The position numbers were made by a program, and so were the translations under genes. A stretch of DNA of 64,000 nt from Chromatium okenii (GTDB lineage: Bacteria > Pseudomonadota > Gammaproteobacteria > Chromatiales > Chromatiaceae), in contig NZ_PPGH01000035.1 in NCBI RefSeq assembly GCF_002958735.1, positions 398,001 to 462,000 of the forward strand, in the 5' to 3' direction. This document shows positions 29,414-40,836 of this stretch, in pieces (position 1 is the stretch's first letter; the number at the start of each line of letters is the position of its first letter). The notes beneath the pieces were generated by a model that was given only the letters and a program-made list of their open reading frames with translations, did no database searches and was not told the origin of the DNA.

Positions 29414-30930
29414 ACACTGCTTGTTGGCGTTCAGCAAGCGCATCTGAATACAACTGCAAATACTGGCGGGCGCTGGCTTCCCAACTGAAGTCCTGTGTCA
29501 TGCCAGTCGTTGCTAACCGCCGCCAACCGTCTGGATCATCCCGATACAGCCGCAATGCTTGCCAAATCGTGTTTAACAGCGCCAGCGGCTGCGCTTCATC
29601 GAACAGAAAACCGTTGCGCTTGCCTGCGCCAGCGTGTCCGGCGTACTGTTGACCACCGTATCTGCCAGTCCGCCGGTACGGTGCACAATCGGCACAGTGC
29701 CGTAACGCAAACTGTAAATTTGGTTGAGACCGCACGGCTCAAACCGCGACGGCATCAAAAACACGTCGCACCGGCTTCGATGCGATGCGCCGCGTTCGTC
29801 ATAACCAATAAACACGCCGAATTTGGCGCGGATATTTCGCAGCAATGTCGAGCAGCTTGCTCGGTCAAACGTTCACCTGCTGCCACCACGATCAATTGCA
29901 CACGCGGATCGCGCAGCAGTTCCGGCAAAATCGCCAGAATTAAATCCACGCCTTTTTGCTCCACCAAGCGCCCGATATAACCCAGCACAAACGCATCTTC
30001 ACTGCGCGGCAGCCCAAATTCACGTTGTAAATCCAGCTTATTTTCCACTTTCAGCCCAAAATGCTCGCGGTTATAACGCTGCAAAATCAGTGGATCGCTG
30101 TCTGGATTCCACACCTCATAATCAATGCCGTTGAGAATTCCGCTAAAACGCCCGCCGATTTGCCGCAGCAGTCCGTCAAGTCCGCAGCCAAAACGCGGTG
30201 TGCGCACTTCCGCTGCATACGTCGGACTGACGGTGTTGACGCGATCCGAGAACACGATGCCGCCTTTGATAAACGACAGGCGTTGATGAAATTCCAGTCC
30301 TGACAGGCTCCACAGCGCGGGCGGTAAGCCGATGCGCTCGTAAGTTGCCCGATCAAATAAACCTTGATAAGCCAGATTGTGAATCGTGAACACCGTCGCA
30401 GGACGATTCGGCACATCTTGCAACAACGCAGGCGCAAGTCCGGTTTGCCAATCATTGCCGTGCAACACTTCGGGTTGCCAATTCATCGCCGGTAAACCCT
30501 GCGCAATCACCGCAATCACCCGACAAAACAGCAAAAATCGCTCGGCATTATCGCCCCAGTCGCGTCCACTCAAATCAGTGTAGGGATTGCCTTCGCGGGC
30601 GAAGGATTCCGGCGCATCGACCAAATACACTGGCAAATCGTGATCGGGATGCAGTCCAGCTAAAATTCGCACATTCGCTCGGCAACCCGGCATCCGCAGT
30701 TCACACACCGGTTTAGGTTCGCGCAATTGCCGCGCTGCTCGCGGATAGGCTGGCAAAATCAGCCGCGCATCACAACCGAGTTGGCGCAGCGCCGTCGGCA
30801 AACTGGCAGCAACATCCGCTAAACCGCCGGTTTTAATGAGCGGATGCGCTTCACTGCTGGCGACGAGGACGCGCAAACCCTGAGGCGTTGCAACATTGAA
30901 AGACGACGGCGACGACGATAACTGCTCCAT
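29406..30930 (-). pseudogene. glgA: Glycogen synthase, frameshifted
   Basis: Reading from ATG at 30930 (MEQLSSSPSSFNVATPQG; AAGG upstream), the protein has the ADP-glucose-binding KTGGLADV in HPLIKTGGLADVAASLP, HGNDWQTGL, and FTIHNLAYQG. It stays intact to GERLTEQ near 29870. From there the frame changes several times within about 130 bp ([43 protein letters not shown] lie in alternating frames). It changes once more near 29640 before [17 protein letters not shown] and the end. Glycogen synthase elongates alpha-1,4-glucan from ADP-glucose. The residues on both sides of each shift are well conserved, and some shifts are cured by removing one base from a short run. Sequencing error is as likely as true inactivation. 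Confidence 0.85.
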
Positions 30931-31011
30931 GATAAAACCTTGAATTTGCTCAGGTGAATGCGGCGGCAATGCGACACAATTGAATTACTTTAGGCGTGAC
31001 GCGGTTGAAAA

Positions 31012-31069
31012 AAGTTGTCGGTTGCCAGTGGTCACTAAGAAACACTGTTGTTACTGACAACTGACAACT
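31012..31069. repeat. Dispersed TCAGTTGT-type repeat, copy 2
   Basis: This intergenic segment between divergent glgA and zwf is, on the reverse strand, similar to 17117-17165. It includes tandem GACAACTGACAACT. Such AACTGACAAC runs recur between genes in many genomes. No gene was seen in 30931-31151. Confidence 0.45.
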
Positions 31070-31151
31070 AAATCAACAGTTTGTGTTTTCAAGTGCGTCA
31101 CTTCTATAGACTTCACGTTAGCACATTTCGCTTAAATCGAGGCACACGACC

Positions 31152-32625
31152 ATGCACAGCCCTTGCACGTTGCTGATTTTCGGCGCAACCGGTCATTTAG
31201 TGACCCACAAATTGCTGCCAGCGTTGTATCAATTGGAGGCAGCTAGCCAACTGCATTCCGCAACCCGCATCGTCGGATTTGGGCGGCGCTCGTGGGCGGA
31301 TGACGACTGGCGGGAACAGGTGCGCCCGCTGCTGGTGGCGAATCTTCCCGCTGCGAAATTGAGTGAATCCGTGCTGGCGCGGTTGCTGGCGCGGCTCCAT
31401 TTTGTGGAAGGTGATTTAGAACACATTGAGGGTTATCAACATTTTGCCGAGCGTTTGCGCAGTGCGGAAGGTTGGCCGGAATCGCTGCTGATTTATCTTG
31501 CAGTCGCGCCGCGTGATTACGCACAAATTGCCGCGCATCTCGCGGCAACTGAACTCAATCGTGAAGATGGCAACTGGTCGCGGCTGGTGGTGGAAAAGCC
31601 GTTTGGCTTTGATGTGGAAAGCGCCACGATTCTTGATCTCGCGCTGCGCCGCCATTTTCACGAAGAGCAGCTTTATCGCATCGACCACTATCTCGGCAAA
31701 AGCACGGTGCAAAAATTCTCGTGTTTCGTTTCGCCAATCTGTGCTGGAGCCGCTGTGGAATCGCAACTACATCGACCATGTGCAGATTTCTCATGCCGAA
31801 GCGCAGGGCATTGAAGCGCGGGCGGGGTTTTATGACGGCGTTGGGGCGCTGCGCGACATGATTCAAAGTCATCTGCTGCAAATGCTGACGTTGGTGGCGA
31901 TGGAACCGCCGCCGAATTTGGATGCAGAAGCGTTACGCGATGAAAAAGTGAAGGTGTTGCGTTCCATTCGTCCGATTTCCCGCGAGGCGTTCATGCCCAA
32001 GCCTATCGCGCCCAATACGCCGCTGGGCAACTCGGCACGACGCGCTGCGCCAGTTATCGGGATGAATCAGGCGTTGCGCCAACAGCACGACGGAAACTTA
32101 CGCTGCGCTCAAACTCTACATTGACAATTGGCGCTGGCGCGGCGTGCCGTTTTATCTGCGCACCGGCAAACGCTTGAAACACAGCGGTTCGCTCATTGCG
32201 ATTCGGTTTAAGCATCCGCCGCAGCAACTTTTCAATTCACCACGATTGAACGTTTGAAACCGAATTGGCTGCTGCTCAATCTTCAGCCCAACGAATGTAT
32301 GCGCTTGGAAATTCAAGTGAAACAGCCGGGGTTGGAACTGCGCACCCAGACCGAGCGGCTCGACGCCAGCAGTTGCACTCTGCCACCGGAACACATCGAC
32401 GCTTACGCCGCGCTGCTGCTCGACGTGATTGCTGGCGACCACAGCCATTTTCTGCGCACCGACGAAGTGAACTGGGCATGGCAAGTCATTGATCCAGTGC
32501 TGAAATTGTGGGCGACGGAGCGCGATTTTATTCCGACTTATCCGGCAGGAAGCTGGGGACCAACGGAAGCCAATCGTCTGTTTGATCGTGATGATCAAGA
32601 TTGGCGCAACAGTTTAGATGGTTGA
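31152..32625 (+). pseudogene. zwf: Glucose-6-phosphate 1-dehydrogenase, frameshifted
   Basis: The start MHSPCTLLIFGATGHLVTHK has the nucleotide-binding GATG motif. VEKPFGFD and the catalytic RIDHYLGKSTVQ are in the first frame to about 31715. The next residues, ILVFRFAN, need one extra A in an A-run, and VLEPLWNRNYIDHVQISHAE needs one extra T. Further shifts occur around 32030-32240 ([20 protein letters not shown] lies in another frame), and the C-terminus ends at WRNSLDG. The enzyme oxidises glucose-6-phosphate to 6-phosphogluconolactone with NADP. Its partner pgl lies 5 kb away. All domains are recognisable, so the gene may be intact in the organism and damaged only in this consensus. Confidence 0.85.
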
Positions 32626-32632
32626 AAGTGCG

Positions 32633-33741
32633 TTAATGATTGCGCCAACCTCGCTCAATCACCGCGCCGCCGAGACAGTCGTCGTCGCGGTAAAACACCA
32701 CCGATTGCCCCGGCGTTACCGCCCGCTGCGGTGTCGCAAAACGCACCTGACAACCGTTGTCATCGGCGCTGAGAATGTCGCAATGCTGCAACGGCTGACG
32801 ATGCCGCAGCGCGCCCGACATGAAAAAGGAAACGCGGCTGGCGCACTGCCGCGACCAATGCGGCGCAGCGCGTCAAGTCCGCTCGTCATTAGCAACGGAT
32901 GTTGATGATCTTGCACTAAAATCAAGGTGTTGCGTTTTGATCCTTAGCGGCGACATACCACGCCGCTTCTCGCGCATGAGCGACACCGCCGATGCCCAAA
33001 CCTTGCCGTTGTCCGAGCGTGTAATACGCCAAGCCCTGATGTTCGCCGAGATGAATACCTTCAGCCGTTTCAATTGGTCCCGGCGAATGCGGCAAATAAT
33101 GCGCGAGAAAATCCCGAAAACGCCGCTCACCAATAAAACAAATGCCCGTGCTGTCTTTTTTATTGCATTTGGCAATCCCAATTGCTGCGCAATAGCGCGA
33201 ATTTGCGGTTTCGTGTGTGCATGTAATGGAAATCGCGCTTGTGCAAGCTGCGCTTGATTGAGCAAATGCAAAAAATACGTTTGATCTTTTTCCGCATCAG
33301 CGCATAAACGCAAATGAAAACCCTGCGCATCTTGGGTAATCCGAGCGTAATGACCAGTCGCAATCGCATCAGCACCTAAATCAAGCGCGTAATCAAGAAA
33401 AGCCGCAAATTTAATTTCTCGATTACACAATACATCAGGGTTTGGTGTGCGCAATGCTTGGTATTCACTCAAGAATTCAGCGAAAACCCGATCCCAGTAT
33501 TCAGTAGCAAAGTTAACTGTGTGTAACCGTATTCCTAATTGCTGCGCCACTGCCTGCGCATCAGCAAGATCAGCGGCAGCAGCGCAATAACCCACACGAT
33601 CATCTTCTTCCCAATTCTTCATAAACAGAGCTTCAACCTGATAACCCTGTTCAATTAAAAGATGCGCAGCAACGCGGAATCAACGCCACCGGAAAGACCA
33701 ATAATAATACGTTGTGGTGACTGCGGTGATCCTGTGTACAT
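32633..33741 (-). pseudogene. mnmA: tRNA-specific 2-thiouridylase, frameshifted
   Basis: From ATG at 33741, [22 protein letters not shown] has the PP-loop. One missing G then breaks the frame before [24 protein letters not shown] (split at 33665-33600). The catalytic Cys in [14 protein letters not shown] is in frame. A lost A in an A-run at about 33155 breaks it before [13 protein letters not shown], which holds the second active Cys, and another shift precedes the C-terminus ending GGAVIERGWRNH. MnmA thiolates U34 of tRNA Lys, Glu and Gln. The protein is close to essential in many bacteria, and each break is a one-base change in a short run, so consensus error is the best explanation. Confidence 0.85.
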
Positions 33742-33754
33742 CAATTGATCCTAA

Positions 33755-34615
33755 TTATCTGCTGCGTTCAATGATACGCTGCGCCCATACACGATGGGTC
33801 GCTAATTCGCACATTGAGCCGTTGAATTGAAATACTGCTCGCTGATCAAGCAAAATGCGCTGCGCAGCTTCTAAATCTGTTGAGGTGACACGAAAACCTT
33901 TTTCAATAATTGGTATTTGATCGGGGTGAATTGCCGTTTTTCCACAGAGTCCATGCGCAAGGTCTTCACTCAATTCTGCTTCCAAAATCTCTGGGCAATT
34001 CAAATGCTCAAACACTGGCGCAGTAATTTGAAAACCAAAGGGCTTAAATACAGTGACGATTTGCGCAATCGTATGACCTAATGGCGTACAGTAAATGGTG
34101 CGATCTGTCGGACGGCGAATTCCGAGAAGAGATAACAAATCATTGCCACCAATTCGCAGCGCCAAAATCCGTTGTTGATAACCAGAGCCGAGCAGATGAT
34201 CACGTAATGAATTGAGTTTACTGGTCTCAAATACATCACGTGTTTCCAATGTAGGCATACATAAATACGGCGAATCATGAAGCAAATTCATATACGCATC
34301 AACGTTGCTTAAATCGAACTTTGGAAACACAAAACCATCAATTTTTTCAATACCAGGTAGCGCCAATAGCTGCGTCAAAATATCAGGATTGCGTACCCGC
34401 ACAAAACGCAGCATTGCGCAATTTGTAGTCATGTGCGCTAAAGCATGACGGAGATTTTTAATTGCAGCTTCAAGCGCAGTTTCTAATACAGCATCTTCAG
34501 TGCAAAAAATCACTGAACGCAATTCTGGCCACCGTGTGCCATTCGCGATATTGAGCACATCGTGATGCGTTGCAGGAACGTAAAGAGAAGCGCCAAGACG
34601 ATACGCATTTAACAT
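33755..34615 (-). CDS. HpcH/HpaI aldolase / CitE-like protein of the Ter-associated type
   Basis: 286 residues from ATG at 34615 (MLNAYRLGASLYVPATHHDV). The barrel pattern of the CitE/HpcH family is seen in SVIFCTEDAVLE, IDGFVFPKFDLSNV, MPTLETRDVFE, LALRIGGNDLLSLLG and HGLCGKTAIHPDQIPIIEKGF. It overlaps the upstream StiP-type gene by seven bases, so both are one operon. Comparative work on Ter stress-response systems (Anantharaman, Iyer and Aravind) grouped such CitE-like lyases with StiP, phosphoribosyltransferase, HAD and ATP-grasp proteins as a pathway for a nucleoside-like metabolite. Only two members are present here and no TerD gene follows. The reaction is not known. Confidence 0.78.
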   Translation of the reverse strand: MLNAYRLGASLYVPATHHDVLNIANGTRWPELRSVIFCTEDAVLETALEAAIKNLRHALAHMTTNCAMLRFVRVRNPDILTQLLALPGIEKIDGFVFPKFDLSNVDAYMNLLHDSPYLCMPTLETRDVFETSKLNSLRDHLLGSGYQQRILALRIGGNDLLSLLGIRRPTDRTIYCTPLGHTIAQIVTVFKPFGFQITAPVFEHLNCPEILEAELSEDLAHGLCGKTAIHPDQIPIIEKGFRVTSTDLEAAQRILLDQRAVFQFNGSMCELATHRVWAQRIIERSR

Positions 34616-35707
34616 AAAGAGAGGCTCTTAATGAGTGAAACCGCGTGGTAAGGTAAAGCAGAATCAGTGTCATAGTGAATCTGTTTTTCCTGCGCCAGTT
34701 GCAATAAATGTGCTACATCTGGGACGGTAGGGTCGCGCACGATCAATCGTTCAGGTATTCGCCGCAATAGTACCCGCGTTGCTTCACCAATACCAGGTTT
34801 AATAAGATTTTCATCGCGCACACCAAACCGCTTTTTCATTACTTTTAATAACTGTTGTGAACGGTTACGCGCCGGATCAGAAGCAACCGGCGTTGCGCAG
34901 GGTAAATAGCCATGATTAAGACAGGAAGCAATTTCTGCTCGTAACACATCAATAAACCATACTGAAAGATCATTATCGGCAAATTCGCGGTAAAATGCGC
35001 AGCTATGAAAATGAGTTGCAGCGCATTGTGCTGGGCAGACAGAACGACTGATTAAACCAGAAATGGTCGCATTCAAAATACTTGAAGGAATTAACACATC
35101 TTCATCAGTCGGCGCTACGCCTACACCAGCCAAATCAGTTAGTACGAATAGACGTGGATCAAGTGCAATGCGATGTGTTTGATTAAATTGTGTAATGGAT
35201 TGTTTAAGCGTATGCGCAATTGCACCTTTTCCCGTCCAACCGTCAATGAAAACAACGCTCGCTGGATCGCGCAATTGATCGTGTATAATGAACTGTAGCG
35301 CATTGCAATCAATACCTCGGTCGCGCAGAATTGATACCGAATAATGCGCACCTCACGGGCAAAATGTGTTGTTAAAACATGCCATAACAACACGCCAATC
35401 GGTGTTCCGGCGCGAGCAAGCGACACCAGCGTGAGCGATCCAGTTGGACGTTGCGCAGTGATAATTGCTGCTAAATCAAGCATTTGCCGTGCTAACCGTT
35501 GCCGCGTCAACGCCAAAGTGTGATTAAAAATCTCCAATAGCGCGGAGAAGGCAGATTTTCCCGACTCAGCAATGTACTGTAATGACGCTGTCCACTTTGA
35601 ATCAGACGCTCTTTTTCAATAACATCAACCATTTCTAACGCCAGCGGCGTCAGTAAAATTCGCACTTCTTCAGCGCGATAACTTCCTGAAAACACTGGGA
35701 TTGACAT
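34609..35707 (-). pseudogene. StiP-type cysteine protease / phosphoribosyltransferase-like protein, frameshifted
   Basis: The start MSIPVFSGSYRAEEVRILL at 35707 and continuation MVDVIEKERLIQSGQRHYS lead to a shift at about 35560. The middle frame reads LALTRQRLARQMLDLAAI and SLARAGTPIGVLLWHVL. A second shift at about 35350 leads to HYSVSILRDRGID, and the third frame gives SVVFIDGWTGKGAIAHTL, then VLIPSSILNATISGLISRSV and the end MKKRFGVRDENLIKPGIGEATRVLLRR (split). These motifs belong to the StiP family found in tellurium-resistance-associated operons, which combines a PRTase-like fold with a predicted cysteine protease. It is coupled to the CitE-like gene. The two breaks may be consensus errors. 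Confidence 0.72.
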
Positions 35708-35767
35708 GTAGTTTAATCCTTTTTACATCACATTAACAGTATTTCAAAAGCATTAACGGACATCACT

Positions 35768-37253
35768 TTGAACCCATTAAAAAAACTCGCTTCACAAACC
35801 GCCATTTACGGTGTCAGCAGTGTCTTTGGACGCTTCCTCAATTACCTCCTTGTTCCGCTTTTGACCTATAGCTTCGCGCCAGCCGAATACGGCGTCATCG
35901 CTGAGTTTTATGCCTACATGGGCTTTCTCGCCGTCGTGCTGATGTTCGGATTAGAAACTGGTTATTTCCGCTTCCGCGCTGGCGGTGAATGGTCAGCGGA
36001 CAGCGTTTACAATACCGTACTGCGTGTATTGATTATAGTAAATGGTTTGTTTTTACTGTTGATTTATTTGCAGCGCGAACCACTGGCTGACCTATTGCGC
36101 CACGCCGATCATGCTAATTACGTTTGGTGGAGCGCCGCAATTTTGGCGCTCGATTCTATTGGCGCAATTGCGTTTGCACGGCTTCGCGCTGAAAACCACG
36201 CCGCGCAATTCGCCACCATTAAATTGATCGAAATCGGCGTTAATGTCGGGTTAACCGTATTTTTCATTAGTCTATGTCGCGGCGCATTTGAGACTGATCC
36301 TGATTCGTTATTTGGCGCATTATGGAATCCGAGCATTGGTGTTGGTTATGTATTTATTGCCAACCTTGCCGCCAGTTTACTCAAATTGGTGCTATTAACG
36401 CCACAATTTCGGATTGCATTTTTTAGGCAGCTTTGATCTCGTATTATTTCGACGGATACTGCGCTATTCCTTGCCGATGGTGGTGATTGGGTTTGCTGGC
36501 ATCATTAACGAAATGCTCGACCGCGCAGCATTGAAATATCTATTGCCATTTGACGATGCAACCAATATGGCGCAACTCGGAATTTACAGTGCCTGTTATA
36601 AACTGTCTATTTTAATGGCGCTATTTATTCAAGCGTTTCGTTATGCTGCCGAGCCGTTTTTCTTTAATTACGCTAAACAGCAAGACGCTCGCCAAATCTA
36701 TGCACTGGTGCTCAATTGGTTTGTAATTTGCTGCGTGTTTTTATTTCTGCTAGTGACGCTGTATATTGATGTCTTTCAATACTTCGTTGGCGCAGATTAT
36801 CGAGAAGGAATGAACGTGGTTCCCGTGCTGTTATTAGCCAGCCTATTGCTTGGCATTTACGTCAATCTTTCGATTTGGTATAAATTGACTGATCGCACTT
36901 TATTGGGTGCTGGCGTGTCATTGATGGGTGCAGTAATTACCGTGATACTGCTGTTATGGTGGGTTCCAATTTATGGCTATCAGGGTGCAGCTTGGGCGCA
37001 TTTAATGTGCTACGGCGCAATGGTGATACTGTCTTATTTACTCGGTCGTCATTATTATCCAGTGCCTTATCAGCTATGGCGCGTCATTGGTTATGTGGTT
37101 TTTGCGGTGGCACTTTATCTTGCCAATCAATGGTTAATTCAAGTGCTTCATTGGTCATCGTTATTCACCGCCACTGGCTTATTAACGCTGTTTTTATTCA
37201 CTGTCGTTGTAGTGGATGGTGTGCCGTTATTGCGCCAATCACGGCAACGTTAA
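35768..37253 (+). pseudogene. Oligosaccharide flippase (Wzx/MATE type), single frameshift
   Basis: About 495 residues with some 12-14 membrane segments starting MNPLKKLASQTAIYGVSSVFGR, typical of polysaccharide-biosynthesis flippases that turn lipid-linked sugars across the inner membrane. The first frame ends at 36436, and the second picks up as FDLVLFRRILRYSLPMVVIG. Dropping one T from the six-T run at about 36421-36426 restores RIAFLGSFDLVLF, so a one-base homopolymer error explains the break. No glycosyltransferases are adjacent. The gene is divergent from the StiP-CitE pair and convergent with pgl. Confidence 0.82.
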
Positions 37254-37260
37254 TTCGTTA

Positions 37261-37956
37261 TCAATTCAGCGCCGATGCTGCTGCATGATCACAAAATACT
37301 GTCACCTGTTGATGCAGCGCAGCAACGCGGCTGATCGGTAAATCTGCGCCCTGTTGCCAACGCGCCAGCGCCTCTGCTTTGCTCGCACCAGTGATGATAA
37401 TCAATAAGTTATGTGTGGCGACGAGCGCCGCTGGCGTGAGCGACACCCGCGTTGCTGGCGGTTTCGGCGCTTGATACACCGGAATCACCAAACCGGACGG
37501 AAGCGGTTGCTGTGGAAACAAACTGGCGGTGTGCCCGTCCTCGCCCATGCCGAGCAGCACCAGATCAAATGGCAGCCGAGAACGAATCAGCGCGGCATAT
37601 TCCGTTGCCGCTGTTTCAATGCCAATTTCAGTGCGGATCGGATACCACTGCGCCGCTGCGCTCGGTTGCTGCGCCAGCACAATCTGCTCAATTGCCAAGC
37701 TGTTACGCGCCGGATCATCCGCTGCCCCGCTGCGTTCATCACCACAAAACAGATGCCATCGCGCCCACTCAATGTCGGGCATGGCGACGAGCTGGGCATA
37801 AACCGCCAGCGGCGTCGTGCCGCCCGCCAGCACCAACTGAAATCGCCCCCGCGCTGCAATCGCCTGTTGTGCAACTTCGGCAATGTGCCGCGCAGCAGCA
37901 GCGGCAACTTGTGCTGCATCGGCGTATTGATGATTACAGAGGCGCAGTGAACACAT
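37261..37956 (-). CDS. pgl: 6-phosphogluconolactonase
   Basis: 231 residues of the DevB/SOL type, starting MCSLRLCNHQYADAAQ. Motifs are FQLVLAGGTTPLAVY, WHLFCGDERSGAADDPARN, DLVLLGMGEDGHTASLFP, and RVSLTPAAL. It hydrolyses 6-phosphoglucono-lactone, the product of Zwf, in the oxidative pentose phosphate branch that supplies NADPH. It is intact, unlike the nearby zwf. It ends 7 bp from the convergent flippase stop and starts 15 bp after the DUF349 gene end, so it is probably co-transcribed with that gene. Confidence 0.95.
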   Translation of the reverse strand: MCSLRLCNHQYADAAQVAAAAARHIAEVAQQAIAARGRFQLVLAGGTTPLAVYAQLVAMPDIEWARWHLFCGDERSGAADDPARNSLAIEQIVLAQQPSAAAQWYPIRTEIGIETAATEYAALIRSRLPFDLVLLGMGEDGHTASLFPQQPLPSGLVIPVYQAPKPPATRVSLTPAALVATHNLLIIITGASKAEALARWQQGADLPISRVAALHQQVTVFCDHAAASALN

Positions 37957-37971
37957 GATGGCGCAGGTTTT

Positions 37972-40825
37972 TCAACCAGCAAGTATTTGATAAACCCGCG
38001 TAAAACGCGCTGCCAATGCCGCATCCACCGGCGCTGGACCGCAGCGATACCATTCGTGCAGCAACTGCGTTGCGCCTTGCAGCGGATCATCTTCACCAGC
38101 AACCATCCGCTCGGCCAGCCGCGCTACTTGAAACTCCAGCCGTTGCTGCGCGAATTCCGGCGGCGATTCAATGCCCGCGATAATTTCCAATTGCACACAC
38201 AACCGCTGGCGCAGCGCAGCGTTGGCGGCGTAACGACTCCGCAATGCGTCCACCTGTTCCGGTTGTGCCGCAGCGGTCAGTGCCTGTTCAAACCGCGCCA
38301 CCACTGCTGGATGCGCGGCGTGCTCAGTGGACTGCAACGCTTGCCAACGTTGACGGGCAACTTCTGGCGTGATCGGTTCGGCAGCCACGCCGAGTACGCT
38401 GTGTTCAAGCTGTTCACATAACGCAGCTTGTTGTTGCAGCAACGCCAACGCCGCTTGTCGCTGCTGCGCTGCCGCTGCGTGAATGCGTTGCGCCAGTGTT
38501 TCATGGCAGTCATGCCATTGCTGCGTGATTGCTCCGGCAGCTTGACGCGGAACCGGCGCATGTTGCGCAACACGCCAGCGTTCTTCCAATGCAGACAGTT
38601 GCGCGGCAAGCTGCTGCGGATCAATGTCAGTCGCAGCAATCAGCGCCTGCGCCTCGGCACAGATCGTTTCGCGGACGGCAAGATGATCACGCAGCGCGTT
38701 GCTATGCGCCTGAGTGAGTGCGGCGCGACGTTCAAACACTGCATCGCAGGCAGTGCGGAAGTTTTGCCACAGCCGATTCTCAATTTTTTGATGCGTGGGA
38801 ACAGTGGTGTGCCATTCGCGCTGCAACGTTTTGGTCTGCTCAATCGCTGCGTCCAAATCCGTCACTTCTGCCAGCGCCCGCACTCGCTCAATCAATTCCT
38901 GCTTAAACGCTTGATTCACCTTGCGTTCGGCATCTAAACGCCGATCAAGCTGGCGCATTGACTGATGAAAGCGCCGCTCCAGCACTTTGCGATGTCGTCC
39001 TTCAGTCACGCCAATCGTTGCCCACATTTGGCGCGTATCACGTTCAGCACGGAGAATTTTTTTCCATTCCACTCGCGCCCAATCCACCTGCTTGAGAAAT
39101 TCCTCAAGCTGCTGGCACACCTGTTCCCGCGCTCGCCGATTTGCCTCGCGTTCTGCTGCCTGCGCTTCCATAAACGGACGACACCGCGCAAACACCAATT
39201 CGGATGCAGCGTGAAATTGTTCCCACAAAGTTTGATTCGCTGGCGAACCGGATTGATCCAACTGTTTCCAATCCATTTGCAGCGCGTGCAGTTGTTCTGC
39301 CAGTGCTGCCAACGGTAAATCCTTATGAATCAAGGCATCCATCTCGGCGCACAACCCTTCACGATGTTGATCTGCGCCCCAGCGTCGCCAGTGCTGCAAC
39401 TCGCGCAACTGCGGTGCGAGATGACGCAGCCGCTGCGCAATATCGGCAGTCGCCTGTTTCGGTAATTCGCTGGCGTGAATTAAATCCAATGCGGCTTGCA
39501 GGCTTTGGTACAGCGGATCGGCTTTTTTCAACTCACCGGCAGCCAGCCGCACTTCCAATTCCGCGAGTCGCTCGGGTAATTGCTGTAGCCGCTGTTCGGC
39601 ATGTTTGCGTTGATGATTCAGGCGCATTTCCAAACGCTCGGCAATGGCTGCGAACTCCTGCGCCAGCGCCACATTCGGTTGCGCAACGGCGAGCGAGCGC
39701 CCCTGTTCAATCAAAGTGCGAGCGCGTCGATGCTCCATCAATTTGGTGTCATCGAGCAGTCGCTGCACCTGCGCCAGCGTCCGCTGCAAACGCTCGGTAT
39801 TTTTACGTTGTTCCACCAGCGCATTGTGAGCGACATCAACCGCTTGCAGCAGATTTTGATATTGCACCGCCACGTTGCGATGCTGCGCATCCACTGGCGG
39901 AAGCGCGATCCATGCGGCATGAATTCGCTCACGCTCGGCGCAGATAGCCGTTTCATCAGTCAGCGTCGCTGCGATGGCGAGCGCATCCAGCAACATTTGC
40001 CGTTCACTGTGTGCTGCGTCAAGCGTGTCCTGAGCAGCAAGCTCGCGCTCGGCGCTGCGATTTTGCTCCGCAGCAATGGCTAAAAATCGTTCCCGTTCTG
40101 CCTGAAATTGGGCGGATAAATCTGCTGGCGCTTCATCTGCCAGCGCAGCCCATTGCCGTTCCAAATGCACCAACAGCGCCCGATCTTGCTGCGCATTGCC
40201 GGGACGACCAGACGCGCAACCTTCGCGCATAATTCTTCACCTTGCGCTCGAATCTGCGCCGGTCGCGCTTCCTGCTCGGCAAGGTGACGCAGCTTGTCAC
40301 GAGCAACGCGATGAATATGCTTATCTTTTTTACCAATTTGCCGTGCCACCAGCTCCAACGCTGCGCGATCGTGCAAGCGTTCCACCGCGAAACTGCGATG
40401 TCCCGCCACAGCATCATTCACGGCGCATTCCGCCAGCACTGCGGGCGTGGTGACGCGCTCCAGTGCGGCACGGCGTAATGTTGGCTCCTGCGCGTTAATC
40501 GCTACCAATTCAATGAGTTGTGCGTCATCGCTGGCAGCAAGTGCGACTTGCTGTGCGGCAAGTGAAAGCTCGGCGCTGGCGCTGGCACACAACAATTGCT
40601 GATAACGGGTTGCCGCAGCTTCGCGCACTTCAGGCGCAGTGTCATCGTTGGCAAGCTGCTGAAGCAGTGATAAATCAAGCAGTTGTGCGACTGCTGCGCC
40701 GCGTTGTGCCGTATCGCTGGGATGACGGGCTTGGATAGCGAGGTCGTCCTGCGAGGGAACGGAAGTGGGGGCGGAGTGTCGCTTGCGGTCTTCAGTCGTT
40801 TGGTCAGGAATCGCGCAAATAACAT
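37972..40825 (-). pseudogene. DUF349-repeat protein with HEAT-like N-terminus, frameshifted
   Basis: About 950 residues. The start MLFARFLTKR at 40825 is in one frame. After about 40790 the next frame gives DRKRHSAPTSVPSQDDLAIQ and helical repeats (LLDLSLLQQLANDD, LRRAALERVTTPAVLAECAV, RVARDKLRHLAE). At about 40215 the frame moves again to GNAQQDRALLVHLERQWAAL and runs 2.2 kb to the end. The long C-terminal part is a series of DUF349 units rich in W, R, E and Q (AHKLIEQ-like and LQALQMDWKQLDQSG). DUF349 proteins are cytoplasmic and of unknown function. The two breaks may be consensus errors, since all three parts fit one known architecture. The next gene upstream is 12 bases away. Confidence 0.78.
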
Positions 40826-40836
40826 GTCGCCTCCAA

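Noticed and set aside
29406..30930. Programmed frameshifting in glgA
   Set aside because: There are several shifts in both directions over 130 bp without slippery site plus pseudoknot; error or decay is simpler.
39204..39947. Open frames on the plus strand inside the DUF349 gene
   Set aside because: They are antisense shadows of a long GC-biased coding region, without motifs or ribosome sites.
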